In this document: positions 48,333 to 61,063 of the stretch, piece by piece
How positions within the stretch are numbered: position 1 is the first letter of the stretch
Layout of the letters: each line of letters begins with the position of its first letter
Source of the DNA: Viscum album
Taxonomy: Eukaryota; Streptophyta; Magnoliopsida; Santalales; Viscaceae
Length of the DNA stretch: 64,000 nt
Reading direction: 5' to 3'
Assembly: GCA_963277665.1 (NCBI GenBank)
Contig: OY728163.1
Coordinates: 1,903,654,644-1,903,718,643, forward strand
Program-made: the position numbers and the translations under genes
Notes under the pieces: model-generated
Database searches by the model: none
Seen by the model: the letters and a program-made list of their open reading frames with translations, nothing else
Told to the model about the DNA's origin: nothing

Positions 48333-51300
48333 TAAATAAAAAAATTTAAAGTAATATTAAGTCATAACACCTTCCATTGTTTGAATTTGAACAAAATCAG
48401 GTGTACAGGGTGCTTGCCAACCATAGATGAGGGTGACTCCTACTATTGGATAATTCTTATGAAAGTGGTGGTTTAACTCACTTAAATATGGAAACAAAAA
48501 GGTATCCATAGATATCTTGTTGCATATTTAGAGGAAAAGTATTGAATAAATCAGGTTTATGATTTTAGAATATGAGACTTCACTCTATAGTTCATGGAGT
48601 TGGGAGTCAATGTGATTGGCCAATCAGATGCGTACCATGAAACACTCTAAGTAGTGTTATACCCATAACCTAGACTATAAAGTGTTGTTTTAGGTATCCT
48701 TTCCACTATAATTCACTAGCAACTGGCTATTATCTATTTTTTAGTGAGGGTTACCAGGGTTTGATAAAATAGTAAGATACATTTAATGATTTAATTAGTC
48801 GGTAATGTATAATGGATAATCAAGATAAAAGTAATAATTTTATAGTGCTTAATCTTATAGAACAATGGAAAGTAATACCTCATATAAACTAAAATTACTA
48901 TTGGAAAAAGAACATTTTCTATACGACATGAATTTCCCTACGTAATCCAAGCTCATGTGCAGAGTACAACAATATATAAAATCTTTGTGCTGGAGTCCCC
49001 AATAGCTATTAATCCAACTCAAGGAGTGAGGGTGAGAAAGATTCTTACAGGAGAATCATGCATGATGCACTTGATGTTTACATAATAATGTTATCATCAA
49101 CGAACAATCTGTGGTAATAAATGGCATTAGGACATGGATGTTTTTACATGTTCTCTCATCTTCGAATATTCTATGAGGAGACAATGAATAAAGATATAAA
49201 TAAGGAGATAATTACACTAATTACATGTAAATTGAAATATGGATCATGATCTTTCAATATATTTCTTTATTATATCATTTTAATCCACTTTCTACAATAT
49301 TTTTTTAGATTAAAAATGAATAAAAAATAGAGAAAAAACTTTACTACCATTTAGATAAGGTTCACCAAGTTTACAATAACTTAAAGAAAGACAAATCTTT
49401 AGTTCTTTTGTTGAACAAGTTGAATGAAACTGTGAAAAGGCTAGTGGAATTTATGATCCAAAGTAACCTTCACAACAACCTTCAAAGAAATAAATTAGAT
49501 TATCATATATGAGGTTATTTTCTTCATGTTCCATGAGACAATTATATAGAAGATTAAATGCATTTAATTGAAATTGAACCAAGTAGATGCTTCCACATAG
49601 TGTATATTCATCATTTTATGAGATATTTTGATAATAACATTGTGTACTAAATACCATATTCCTATAAAATATGTGTATTGAAATACAATAACTAAGATAC
49701 AAATTAAATGTTACAAGAGGAAAGGGGTATTATCCAAGCTAATGAGAATGGGTGATTCCTATGTTACTAGTTATAAGTAACAACTTATAATTGTAAGGTT
49801 TAATGATTCTAGGTGATATTTTATTAATTATTACAAAAAAATTTATCTCATGTGTACATTGGATACAAGGAGACAATATTCCTGTTTTTGAATGAATTCT
49901 TTTTGTGGTGTCTAATACTCAACTAATTGTTTTGCAATTCATGAATCATTGGAAATATCTGATGAATATAAAACATAAGACTCGCTTATACCTTGTTGTG
50001 TAAAGATAATTATTTTTATCGTAAAAAAGGTATTTGTAAAAGATATAAACATTATGGTTTTAGAATCTTTGTATTTGTAGACTATAGTTATTATCAACAC
50101 ATTTACTTTTTTCGATTTAGACCAAGATACCATTGGAAATAAATATATGTCATAAATATAATGGAATTAGTTCAACTTGAGATCGGGAAATATTCAAAGG
50201 TAAATATCGGGGTAAATTTACTTTATAAAGATTCCTTTAGGTGTTTTAGGAAATTTAAATGTAAAGTATGGGATATGCATGGTTAAAATATATGAGTTAC
50301 TTAGGTCCCGTGTGCTGAAGAATATCTTGACCAAGCATTCATTGATCATGAAATGTAGAGTAGATTTATTCATAAACTCACATTTCCTTATACACATAAA
50401 TGTTATGATGTAAGTAAATGAGATTTATTATGAGTCTAACATGTAAAAATTTATCATTAAATTTTATTGTGGTGTAATTCCAAAGCACACATTTCCCTAT
50501 ACACATTAGTGTCATGCTGTAAGTGAAATAAGAATCAATGTTAAGATTTGTATTTATTATATATACTTCTATTATTTTTCAAGACATTATCAGAAAATAG
50601 AGGTGATGTCCCATAACCTTATACCAACTATATTGAAAAATGGATATCATATGAGTTATAGTATGATATAAATTCATCATTTCATAATAACATGTGTTTA
50701 TATGAAAAGTGTTTACTAAGAATATAAACACACTTTCATCAAGAAAAAAATTATGTATATCTAAAGTAATTTTCCTAAAGTTTTCTTAGGATATTATATA
50801 TATTCATTTGATAGAAAATTTATAGTAAAGTGATAGACTATATTTACATAAAAGGGTGATCAAATCTATTTGATATCGTGGAATAAATATTGACTTAGAT
50901 TTAGTTAATGCTAAAGATGAACAAGTAGTTGGCACCTGAAAAAGTTCCACAAGATCATGTGGAAAAGAAATGTTCTTGAGAAATATAATACATATGAAGA
51001 AGAAAACCATAGTTGTGGTATTATATTCACTGTGAATGGTGATACATTATTAATTATGAATAATTAATCCTACAGAGAATTAGTAAATACAAATAATATT
51101 ACATTGAAAAGTAAAACTAAAATTTAAAAATGGATTCCATGTATCAATGTAAAGGTCTTTAGTTTTTAACTATTTAAAATCATGATACTGTGGTGGTATT
51201 CCAGAGAAAAATTACATGGGTGGTACAAGAGTGGTACCAATAATATCTTATTGGATATACCTAGAATTCATGTCTAAATCCATTAATATTTTCATCAAGT

Positions 51301-52610
51301 CATAACTACTTTTTATGATCATTATATTGGGAATTAAATGTCAAGACCACCAGTATTTGAAAGATTCTATAAGATGCAACCAAAAAGGGTTGGAGTCGCT
51401 ATAGAATGTCATTAAGTGGTGAAAGTTACTAAAATCCAATTTTGGATTGAAGTAAGAAAAAGGATCATAGAATTTTCATTTGGAATGAATATTTTCTAAA
51501 TGTATTCAAGATTTTAGTGGGAGAATAACAGTCTTACAAGATAAATATAATTGACAACATATGAAAAATAGATATTGTCCTTACAGTTAGTTACAAACAT
51601 AATGAAATTAACTCTCTAAATATTTACTTAAAGTACCAACCTATATTCTAGGGAACACTATATAATGAGGTGGATAAAATGGGTTTCATAGACCAATTCA
51701 AATTACATATACAGACATGGTTTTGAAAAATAAAATTTGGAATAATTTGAGAGATAATTGTTACCAATTTCACGTGTCATGAAACTCTCCAAGAATACAT
51801 ATATGAGACATTGTAGGATATTAAATGGGTAAGTATAATTCTATATACTATTGTGATGGATTAATTATGTACTCCAATCTATGTAAAAGATATGATAATA
51901 TAAACATATACTTTATAATAGGAAAATATAATTTTTATCTTGGAGAACTTCATGAGAAAAAGTTATAACTATCCAATTTTACTTGAGAGAGTACAAGATA
52001 TTTGTTCTTGGTATTTGAAGAGGAACGGACACTAGTTATAGGTGGACACAAACTATTTTTCCTTTTGTAAAATATAATTTCATATTACTTCTAGGATGAG
52101 GTAATGAACAAGAGAAGACCATTCAAGCTAGTGGTAGCCAAATCTATTATTATCAAGTGCATTATATATGTTGATAAAGCGAAAGAAGTCGGATAAAGTG
52201 TAAAATAAATTTTCCAGTTCTTGTAATCATTCCTAGTAACAATAGTGTTATCATAATATTAATTATGATAAGACTAATATTGAAACTATGTAATATTTAA
52301 TGTTTTTATGGTGTACAAAATGAATACAATTAGAGATATCATATATTGGGGAGTCTTACTCAAGGAGGTGAGGTAACATATACCAAAATATCCATGAAAC
52401 AAAGTAGTGGAAGGCCCAATGGATAACTCCATAAACTCATTATAAGAATGATCTTGTCACATGATAGATAACAAGGATAGTTATCAAGTTGGATCTAGTG
52501 TAATTGAGATTGTTGTAAAAGTGGGTTCTCCAGACCCAATTGGAATTGTACTTTTCGATTACAATATCATGTATACAGTGAGTTATTCATTATTTACAAC
52601 TTCCATAATA
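48333..52610. other. Decayed DNA, possibly an old copia remnant
   Basis: No clear gene. On the plus strand 50050-50135 reads FVFVDYSYYQHIYFFRFRP, which faintly resembles the copia integrase stretch F.DDYSRY...YF.R. A fragment MDSMYQ near 51133 faintly resembles the RT edge EMDSMY.N. These matches are too weak to call. Frames at 49939-50133 and 50804-51010 (minus) have no recognisable motif. Confidence 0.3.
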
Positions 52611-52615
52611 GTGTT
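52611..52615. repeat. Target-site duplication GTGTT, left
   Basis: Identical to 63308-63312 on the other side of the gypsy element. Confidence 0.85.
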
Positions 52616-54200
52616 TTTAGAGACCTGAAGCTTGACGTACATGGACATTACATTACTTTTGCGGAATACTTAGTACATAACAAAAACACACACACAAGAA
52701 TCGTAATAGTTTAGTGTCTTTGGAAACTCGGAATATAATCTTCTAATCCTGGTGAAATATCTTCAACATCTCCCATAAAGATCTTATTTTTTTTAATACC
52801 TAAAACCTTTCTTTATATCTTGGGGAAAAGAAAACATAAAAATGTGAGCCCAAATTCTCATTAAGGGTAAACAAAAGAAATATCAATCACATCATATACA
52901 TAAGCACATAACTTTTGGAAATCTTAACCTGCAAAAGAGATCATAATTTCATAACATGCGACAAATCATGGCAGTGAAATGTAATCACAATAATCATAAC
53001 TTAAAACATAAAACTTTGTGTAATACACACATAATCATAGAGAATCATTTCTTGTTAGTCAAGACTCATTTACAAGACTATCTTAGTGGAAAAAGTCCCT
53101 TTCTGAACCGAGTCACCCTCGTTTCAGTCCTGTTTCACTGAACCGGTATAACCTACCATTCCAGCCATGTCTATCTCATGAGATATAAAATCTTTACCCA
53201 ATTCATTAGAGGGTGATATAGGTCCCACCCATCTCATAATTATACCATTCTTATGTTTGCCACAAAATCATAAACCATACATCATTGCATAACCCATTTA
53301 ATAAAAATGGGAATCTTAAACATCAGGACATCATAAAACAATTCATATATGATAAAGGAATTCATAAAAATAATTCCATCACAACATAATCAAATCAATG
53401 TAATAATAGGGATAAAAACAGAACCCTTTATTATCTTATATGGAAAATAATTTTGATAAAACACTTGAACTCCATTCTTGAGGAAAATGTCCTTTCTTCT
53501 TCAAAAACATTTTTCCTTTCTTAACATTTCATACAACTTTGAACTAAAAGAAGTTGATTAAAAATAAACTTGAAAACTTGTAAAGGATGCTTCTTGGAAA
53601 TAATGTTTTAAAAATACATTCGTTCCATATAAGTTAAAAAAACATTCTTCTCGTACTTTTGTCGGAAAAGTCAAAATGTACCTCGTACGAAAAACGACAA
53701 AAGATTCCTTTCATATATTTTACTAAAAACTCAAAAAAGGGTAAAATAGGTTTTAAAAAATTGTAGGTGGATGGAATTAATATTACATATTGGGGAAACA
53801 TGGATGTGGATGATAAAATACACCCCAGTAAATACCAAAGTATAAGAAATCTCAGATAAAAATGAGATTGTGATATTTCCCTTACCTTAGGTCTGATTTA
53901 CATCGTAAGTGTCCGAACCTCCTGTATAATGATTTAAATAATGTCATTGACTTATTACAGAATCATATTCATTGTTATGATATCATATATGGTTCACTTA
54001 TGACCTTATATTACCCGTTCTTTTGTAAAATCCATGTTAAAGAAGCGTTTTGGGTAAAATCGTTTCATTTATCGTAGGTGTTTGGACTTATTGTTCTTGA
54101 CATTATTATTACTTATATCATGATTTAATTACTTACAGAATATAAAACATGATTTATATATCATATATATTAGGTATATATATATAATAGTTAGATAAAT

Positions 54201-54266
54201 GAAATGAAAAACACCATTCATGGAGACGGTAGTCCGTACGTAAGCATGAACGCTGTTTTCCTTTCC
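54201..54266 (-). other. LTR hairpin 1 (3' LTR copy)
   Basis: Arms 54201-54222 and 54245-54266, loop 54223-54244 (22 bases). The inner CATG pairs, but the left arm has two changes (ACACCATTCATG against ACAGCGTTCATG in the other LTR), and the loop palindrome has one change. Confidence 0.7.
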
Positions 54267-54397
54267 TTATTGTATTGAATGGATGTAAGTAGATGACATA
54301 CATATATAAATATATACATAAATAAAGTAGATTTAACATGTCATATATTTAATTATTATTAATTATATATACTTTATAATCATTCTTAAATGGTTAA

Positions 54398-54472
54398 CAT
54401 GGAGAATGAATCTCATCGCGTCATGGAGACGGTAGTCCGTACGTATGCACGAGCGATGATATCATTCTCATG
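54398..54472 (-). other. LTR hairpin 2 (3' LTR copy)
   Basis: Inner arms CATCGCGTCATG and CACGAGCGATG around a 22-base loop (54426-54447). Outer arms CATGGAGAATGA and TCATTCTCATG extend the pairing after an internal loop. Confidence 0.7.
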
Positions 54473-54585
54473 ATCGTGAGCTTGTGTTGAAGTGTATGTA
54501 TACTATTTCAGTATCAATATAACTTTATAATAATCATATATAGTTACTCATTACACAATTATACCCATCCAATTATTGTGGTGGC

Positions 54586-54655
54586 GGAAAATAGATTACA
54601 CCACGGCGTGGAGATGGCATTCCGTACGTACGCACGTGCGGTGATTTCTTTTTCC
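54586..54655 (-). other. LTR hairpin 3 (3' LTR copy)
   Basis: Arms 54586-54610 (GGAAAA...CACGGCGTG) and 54633-54655 (CACGTGCGG...TTTTCC) around the 22-base loop 54611-54632. Confidence 0.65.
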
Positions 54656-54978
54656 ATAGGATGGATAGATGGTGAATTAGGGTTGTTTCATACTTATAAT
54701 AACATACCATTATATGAGTGATACTGATAATATTACTTCATAATGAAACAAGTAAATAAGAATAAGTGGAAGATGAAAGAAATTGAAAAAGATCGGTAAT
54801 GGATATTACCTCTTTTTGACGTGCCTTCACTTAACCTCCACTTAAAGAACTATTTATGGTCTTTTAAGAAGACCAGGACCTCTAGTATGATACTAGGGAA
54901 TTGGAGAAGAGATTTTTGCAGGTTTTGGCCGAGCTTGAATGCTCAAACTGGTGTGAGGAGGAGAGGGAGGAGGTGCCC

Positions 54979-54986
54979 TTTTATAA
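54979..54986 (-). promoter_or_regulatory. TATA box of the 3' LTR
   Basis: Minus strand CCCTTATAAAAGGGC followed by a C/T-rich stretch. Conserved in the partner LTR at 61457-61464. Confidence 0.7.
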
Positions 54987-56829
54987 GGGAGGAGAGGGGC
55001 ATCTTAGGAAAATCTCAAAATATTATTTTATATTAAGGTCAAATTCGGTTTATAATGGTTCCAAATGGTCTTATTTAGAAGATAAAGTGGGGATGGGTCG
55101 AAATCCTCTCTTCCAATAGGATTTAGACAAGTTTAGGTTATTATTTTAACCTTGTCAATTAGATTTAACTCTAAGTTAAATAATTTAACTTTTACCGTGT
55201 CTTTTTGATTTCGTATACTATATGGTTAATAAACTTACTATATGAAGCCAAACGAACCCCAAGTTGATATTATTAATATATCTATCCTTATCTAAGTCAT
55301 TTGGCCGAATCTTAGATTTTTAGGAATTAAATTACCATTAATAATATAATATTTGTTTTAAAAACTAATTTATGTCAATTTTGACACTATTTGGTACATG
55401 ATTTTTATGAAATTTCTAAAAGAATGATAAGTTCAAACCAAGTTATTTAAATCAACTCTAACATGTAATATTAACCTATAAAATTAGTTTAAGTCATAAA
55501 AAGTCTCAAATTACATTTATTTGGGCATTTATAACATCAATAATGTTAATATTTTCTTAAAAAGGTAATTACTACATCATCATTGTGTCATAAATAAATT
55601 AAATTATTTAAAGTATAAAAATTACAAATAAAATACCATTATGTAGGAAATCGTTTTAGCTTTCTAATGAATTTTTTATAGTCGAAATTATATTATTTAT
55701 AACCCTATATTAAAAATGTTTTATTAAATAAACGTTGATTTTAACTCTTTTAACTCTTCTTTGAATTAAATAATAATAAATGTCCTAATCTAATCCAAGT
55801 GGGCCTAAATGATAATATTTTACACTTAAGGTTGTTTTTGGCCGAGATACACTTGTCCAATAGGATTAGGACATGTGTTAGGGTAATATTAATATCATTT
55901 TTACCCTTAATTACCCTATTTACTTTTGACCGTGGTAAATAAAAGTAAAACGTTACTATTCACCAAAAATTATTTTCATCTCATTGAACCACATTTTACT
56001 TACTGACATCAACCGTGTCTCTCGGATTTTTGAAATTCCATTTTCAGAAGCGGTAAAATTGCGATTTATTAAAATATTAATTTTTTTAACTACCACTTAG
56101 TAGTTTCACTATTCATCAAAAATTGAAGTTTTTCCGAAAAATGCCAAAATTTCACCCTAAGCTATATTTGATATTCCGAATTCAAAAATGATTTCTATTT
56201 TACAAAATTCCCAACATATAAGTTTCATTAATTAATTTTATAATTAATTTCCTCTTTCACAACAAATAGCGTGTTTTTAAGAGATAATAACTATCAAAAG
56301 ATTAACACTTGTTTATGTCTGGTGTAAATGTGAAATTACATCCAATGACCAACATTGTATTGAATTGTAAAAATATATTCTAAATATACTTTAAAACCAC
56401 TAAAATTAATAATTTATCACTATTAATTATTTCGATTAAAAAAGTTGTTTTTAATTAAAATTTAGTAATTTTCACTCTTCATCAGAAAATGAATGTTATC
56501 CGAAAAGTACCAAAATTTCACCCTAAGCTAATTTCGATATTACGAATCCAAAAATAAAGTCCATTTTGAAAAAAATAAAATTTACAAAATTTCAAAAAGT
56601 TGTCATTACTATTCATAACGGCTAGTTTTAATAATATTTTAATATCATATTGCTGTTTAGTGAAACTCGTTATTGCGTACTACACACGCTACCGAGGAAG
56701 GTCGCGATTGCTTGTAATGGAAGGAAAGTCAAGGATGCGTGTTGTGAAAGCTTCTTTTAGTGTAGCGTATAACACAAGATATTAATGAAATTAAAAAGAA
56801 TATTTTTCATAAAATCTCGGGGTGTTACA

Positions 56830-56846
56830 TTCTACACCCCTTAAAA
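56830..56846 (-). promoter_or_regulatory. Polypurine tract of the non-autonomous gypsy element
   Basis: Minus strand TTTTAAGGGGTGTAGAA directly before the 3' LTR start TGTAACACC. This is the standard arrangement for plus-strand priming. Confidence 0.85.
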
Positions 56847-58301
56847 TGAATTTCTCCCTCGAAATTCATTGGGGTTATAAATGGTTTACTATTCGAAAGT
56901 TTCTTTAATCGAAACCCACATCGTAAAAAGGAATACCAAAACCAATTTTTAAAAACAAAAGTATGAAACGTAACGATTACCCAAATAAACTAATCATTGG
57001 GTTTCCACATAGGTGAAAATATGGATATGGAAGAGAAATCTAACCATCATGTTCTGATGGAGAGTGGTAGAGAACATGACTATGAAAAAGCTAGCAATCA
57101 CAAAGCCATAAATTTGTGATGATCTAAGGTACCATCTGATTAATCAGATATAAGAGCACTAGGACAACATTTTTGGTTTTCAAGATCGTTTCCCTAAAGA
57201 TGAAGAATTTGAATTAGAATAAATACTTACTTTATTTTGGTACAATATCAATGTTGTTCGTGCCTTGAACAATTTCCACTTGATCTCTTAAATAAATGAA
57301 GTTCAATTTGTTATTCATGAAGTTTTAGCAGATCATGTGATAGAATGACAGTTCATTCCATCTGTCTCAAACAAAAGGTTAGAAAAAGTTATTAAATATA
57401 CATAAGTCACTCTATAGTGATATTAATCATATATGGTTCCTAAAATGGACTTATACTTCATATATCATGCTGCTTAATATAATAAAACTAGTTTCTACTA
57501 AACAGGGACTTCCTGTAGGCCAGTGGTAGGTGATAAAGGCCAGTCGCACTTCAGTTGTGGGTTCAATTCCCACATCCTTGTCCGACGCGATGGGCTGTCA
57601 CCCGTCCTGGAGGTTGTCCTTTTTCTAAAACTACATTACTATAAAATCCCATCAGTAATATCGAAAAAAAATTTCTATCCTTAAACAATGCTTAGCATAT
57701 GTCCAACATAATCCATTCCAATATTTTGGCTTATCTAAAATATTTCGGTCCAAGCTCATAGTATAAAGAAAAAGATTACTTGAAATGTCATCAACCAAGC
57801 ATGTGAATACCATCATTTATCCCCCATATATCATAAGATATATATTGTTGGTCAAATTAAAAATATGTGAATACCTTAATCATGTATTCTCTTGAAGAAT
57901 GAATATCCATTGAACCTTAGTGAAAACATGAGTGCAGTTAAAAGTTAACACTTTCCACATACCAAAATCCTCAAAATTCTATATACTCAAACCATGATAT
58001 CACTTAGTTCTTATATCAATCATGAGCTCATGAATACTATCAAACATATTAGATTCTATTTATCCCTTCATTATGTGCATATCATCTACATTCCAAAAAT
58101 ATCTAAATAACCTTTCATGGATACTGGTAACATTAATCATACACTTTCAAAACTCAATTAAAGACAACAGTGTAACAATCCTTAGATGTCTCTTTATTCC
58201 ATAGTACCATGATATTACTTATACAACATTACACATGATAAACATGTAATCATTCCACTACATTCTTAAACGATTGACCGAGCTTCAAAAATTCTTTCAT
58301 C
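56847..58301. other. Gypsy interior without recognisable pol
   Basis: Both strands are full of stops and no RT, RNase H, integrase or chromodomain motif is found. A tRNA-like segment lies at 57505-57615. Confidence 0.6.
57505..57615 (+). repeat. tRNA-like (SINE-head) segment in the gypsy interior
   Basis: GTAGGCCAGTGGTAGGTG (A-box-like) is followed about 40 bases on by GTGGGTTCAATTCCCACATC, a good B-box with its flanking tRNA T-stem (GTGGG/CCCAC). GC-rich sequence up to about 57620 may be the SINE body. It does not fold as a full tRNA that I can see, and no target duplication is fixed. It looks like a SINE or tRNA fragment captured by the element. Confidence 0.55.
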
Positions 58302-58826
58302 TCACATAACATTTGTAGTCTCTTCATCATTATCCACAAAAATACTACCCATACGACCATACTGATTCTCTTCATGAGACTTTCCCTTAGGGAATTGGTT
58401 TGCATAATGCCCATACATTCTACATTTAAAACATTTTACCATTGTTGATGTCATAGAAATACCATTATCCTCATCCTTGGTGTTAACTGAACCATTCCCT
58501 TTCCACTTACTTGCTTTGTGTCCTTCTTTTCCACACCCAAAGCATCTTCTGGTTCCTTTGAAACATTCTCCTTGATGCCTCTTCCCACATGATTTACATA
58601 GGGGAAATTGAACTTTCTTTCCTCTATGATCATCATGAAACTCCATCTTTCTCTTATTAGCTGAGTCAGGAAACATACCAAATTTTACTTTATTGATCAT
58701 ATTATGAGATTGCTGATTCGGCATAATAATGATGTTTGAACTTCCAAATCCCATTTCATTATGAAGAATATCATTCCATTTTCCATCATATCCTCCATTA
58801 TCGTGAATCATCTTGTTTCCAGCCAT
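58302..58826 (-). CDS. Gag nucleocapsid-like protein with three zinc knuckles, 174 aa
   Basis: The longest intact frame in the window. The ATG is about 260 bases after the PBS, as expected for gag. It has an Asn/Gly/Met-rich N-terminus, a basic stretch at about residues 57-72, then C77-C80-H84-C88 (CKSCGKRHQGEC), C95-C98-H103-W108 (CFGCGKEGHKASKW) and C132-C135-H140-F145 (CFKCRMYGHYANQF). The last ligand of knuckles two and three is changed (Trp, Phe instead of Cys), so RNA binding may be weakened. The capsid domain that normally precedes the knuckles is missing, and the TAA/TAG context gives no pol fusion. This is only the RNA-binding end of a gypsy gag. Whether it is translated is unknown. 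Confidence 0.75.
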   Translation of the reverse strand: MAGNKMIHDNGGYDGKWNDILHNEMGFGSSNIIIMPNQQSHNMINKVKFGMFPDSANKRKMEFHDDHRGKKVQFPLCKSCGKRHQGECFKGTRRCFGCGKEGHKASKWKGNGSVNTKDEDNGISMTSTMVKCFKCRMYGHYANQFPKGKSHEENQYGRMGSIFVDNDEETTNVM

Positions 58827-59073
58827 TTTCTAAAACCCAAAAAAGAATAGTGTGAGAGGCAAAAATCATGCTAGGGAAAACAACATAGTAAAGGTGGAGT
58901 ATCCTCAATATCTAACATCTTAGGTTAAATTCTATGATCGTTACCGTAGTTCTAGGACTGTATCCTATACATATACTTATCCTTAGGGACATCCCTAGAC
59001 ATACCTTATAAATATCTCCAGGGATCTCACTAAAGTTCTTATATCCTAGTTTCCAAAGGTTGACTAATCCTTT

Positions 59074-59085
59074 CCTCTAATACCA
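59074..59085 (-). promoter_or_regulatory. Primer-binding site of the non-autonomous gypsy element
   Basis: Minus strand TGGTATTAGAGG, two bases inside the 5' LTR. Close to TGGTATCAGAGC, complementary to initiator-methionine tRNA. Confidence 0.82.
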
Positions 59086-60680
59086 ACTGTAAAGACCCAA
59101 AGCTTGACGTACATGAACATTACATTACTTTTGCGGAATACTTAGTACATAACAAAAACACACACACAAGGATCGTAATAGTTTAGTGTCTTTGGAAACT
59201 CGGAATATAATCTTCTAATCCTGGTGAAAGATATTCAACATCTCCCATAATGATCTTCTTTTTTTTAATACCAAAAACCATTCTTTATATCCTGGGGAAA
59301 AGAAAACATAAAAAGGTGAGATCAAATGCTCAGTAAGGGTAAACAAAAGAAATATCAATCACATCATATACATAAGCACATAACTTTTGGAAATCTTAAC
59401 CTGCAAAAGAGATCATAATTTCATAACATGGGATAAATCATGGCAGTGAAATGTAATCACAATAATCATAACTTAAAACATGAAACATTGTGGAATACAC
59501 ACATAATCAAAGAGAATCATTTCTTGTTAGTCAAGACTCATTGCCAAGACTATCTTAGTGGACAAAGTCCCTTTCTGAACCGAGTCACCCTCGTTTCAGT
59601 CCTGTTTCACTGAACCGGTATAACCTACCGTTCCAGCCATGTCTATCTCATGAGATATAAAATCTTTACCCAATGCATTGGAGGGAGATATAGGTCCCAC
59701 CCATCTCATAATGATACCATTCTTATGTGTGCCACAAAATCATAAACCATACATCATTGCATAACCCATGTAATAAAAATGGGAATCTTAAACACCATGA
59801 AATCATAAAACAATTCATATATGATAAAGGAATTCATAAAAATAATTCCATCACAACATAATCAAATCAATGTAATAATAGGGATAAAAAATATAACCCT
59901 TTATTATCTTAGATGGAAAATAATTTTGATAAAACACTTGAACTCCATTCTTGAGGAAAATATACTTTCTTCTTCAAAAACATTTTTCCTTTCTTAACAT
60001 GTCATAAAACTTTGAACTAAAAGAAGTTTATTAAAAATAAACTTGAAAACTTGTAAAGTAAGCTTCTTGGAAATAATGTTTTAAAAATCCATTCGTGCCG
60101 TATAAGTTAAAAAGAACAATCTTCTCGTACTTTTGTCAGAAAAGTCAAAATGTACCTCGTACGAAAAACGAAAAAAGATTCCATTCATATATTTCACTAA
60201 AAACTCACCAAAGGGTAAAATAGGTTTTAAAAAATTGTAGGTAGATGAAAATAATATTAAATATTGAGTAAACATGGATGTGGATGATAAAATACACCCC
60301 AGTAAATACCAAAGTATAAGCAATCTCGGATAAAAATGAGATTGTGATATTTCCCTTACCTTAGGTCCGATTTGCTTCGAAAGTGTTCAAACCTCCTGTA
60401 TAATGATTTAAATAATGTCATTGACTTATTAAAGAATCATATTCATTGTTATGATATCATATATGGTACACTTATGACTTTATATTACCCGTTATTTTGT
60501 AAATTCCATGTTAAAGAAGCGTTTTGGGTAAAATCGTTTCATTTATCATAGGTGTTTGGACTTGTTGTTCTTCAAATTATTATTACTTATATCATGATTT
60601 ACTTACTTCCAGAATATAAAACATTATTTATATATAATATATATTCAGTATATATATATATAAATAATATATTGATAAAT

Positions 60681-60746
60681 GAAATGAAAAACAGCGTTCA
60701 TGGAGACGGTAGTCCGTACGTACGCATGAACGCTGTTTTCCTTTCC
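60681..60746 (-). other. LTR hairpin 1 (5' LTR copy), perfect stem
   Basis: AAAACAGCGTTCATG (60688-60702) is perfectly complementary to CATGAACGCTGTTTT (60725-60739). The loop 60703-60724 is 22 bases: GAGACGGTAGTC followed by CGTACGTACG. Weaker pairing (GAAATG with CCTTTC) extends it outward. Confidence 0.85.
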
Positions 60747-60875
60747 TTATTGTCTTGAATGGAAGTAAGTAGATGACATACATATATACATATACATAAA
60801 TCCAGTAGATTTAACATGTCATATATTTCATTATTATTCATTATATATACTTTATAATCATTCTTAAATGGTTAA

Positions 60876-60950
60876 CATGGATAATGAATCTCATCGCGTC
60901 GTGGAGACGGTTGTCCGTACGTACGCACGAGCGATGATATCACTCTCATG
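60876..60950 (-). other. LTR hairpin 2 (5' LTR copy)
   Basis: TCATCGCGTCGTG (60891-60903) pairs with CACGAGCGATGA (60926-60937) with one bulged G. The loop 60904-60925 is 22 bases, differing from hairpin 1 at one position. Outer arms CATGGATAATGA and CACTCTCATG give partial further pairing. Confidence 0.82.
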
Positions 60951-61063
60951 ATCGTGAACTTGTGTTGAAGTGTATGTATACTATTTCAGTATCAATATAA
61001 CTTTATAATAATCATATATAGTTACTCATTACACCATTATACCCATCCAATTATGGTGGTGGC

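Larger units (their letters stand above)
52616..56829 (-). repeat. 3' LTR of the non-autonomous gypsy element
   Basis: Aligns end to end with 59088-63307. The left terminus reads TTTAGAGACC against TGTAAAGACC in the partner, so the terminal G has mutated. The right terminus is GGGGTGTTACA. Contains a TATA box near 54979-54986 and three hairpins (54201-54655). Confidence 0.92.

Noticed and set aside
50050..50135. Copia integrase-like peptide on the plus strand
   Set aside because: Only a handful of residues match and no ordered flanking domains could be followed.
54821..55119. Short frame conserved in both LTRs (also 61365-61597)
   Set aside because: Conservation is explained by LTR duplication. 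It lies antisense to the TATA-box region, and the two copies start differently.
57540..57580. Functional tRNA gene
   Set aside because: Only the T-arm is convincing; acceptor and anticodon arms do not pair.
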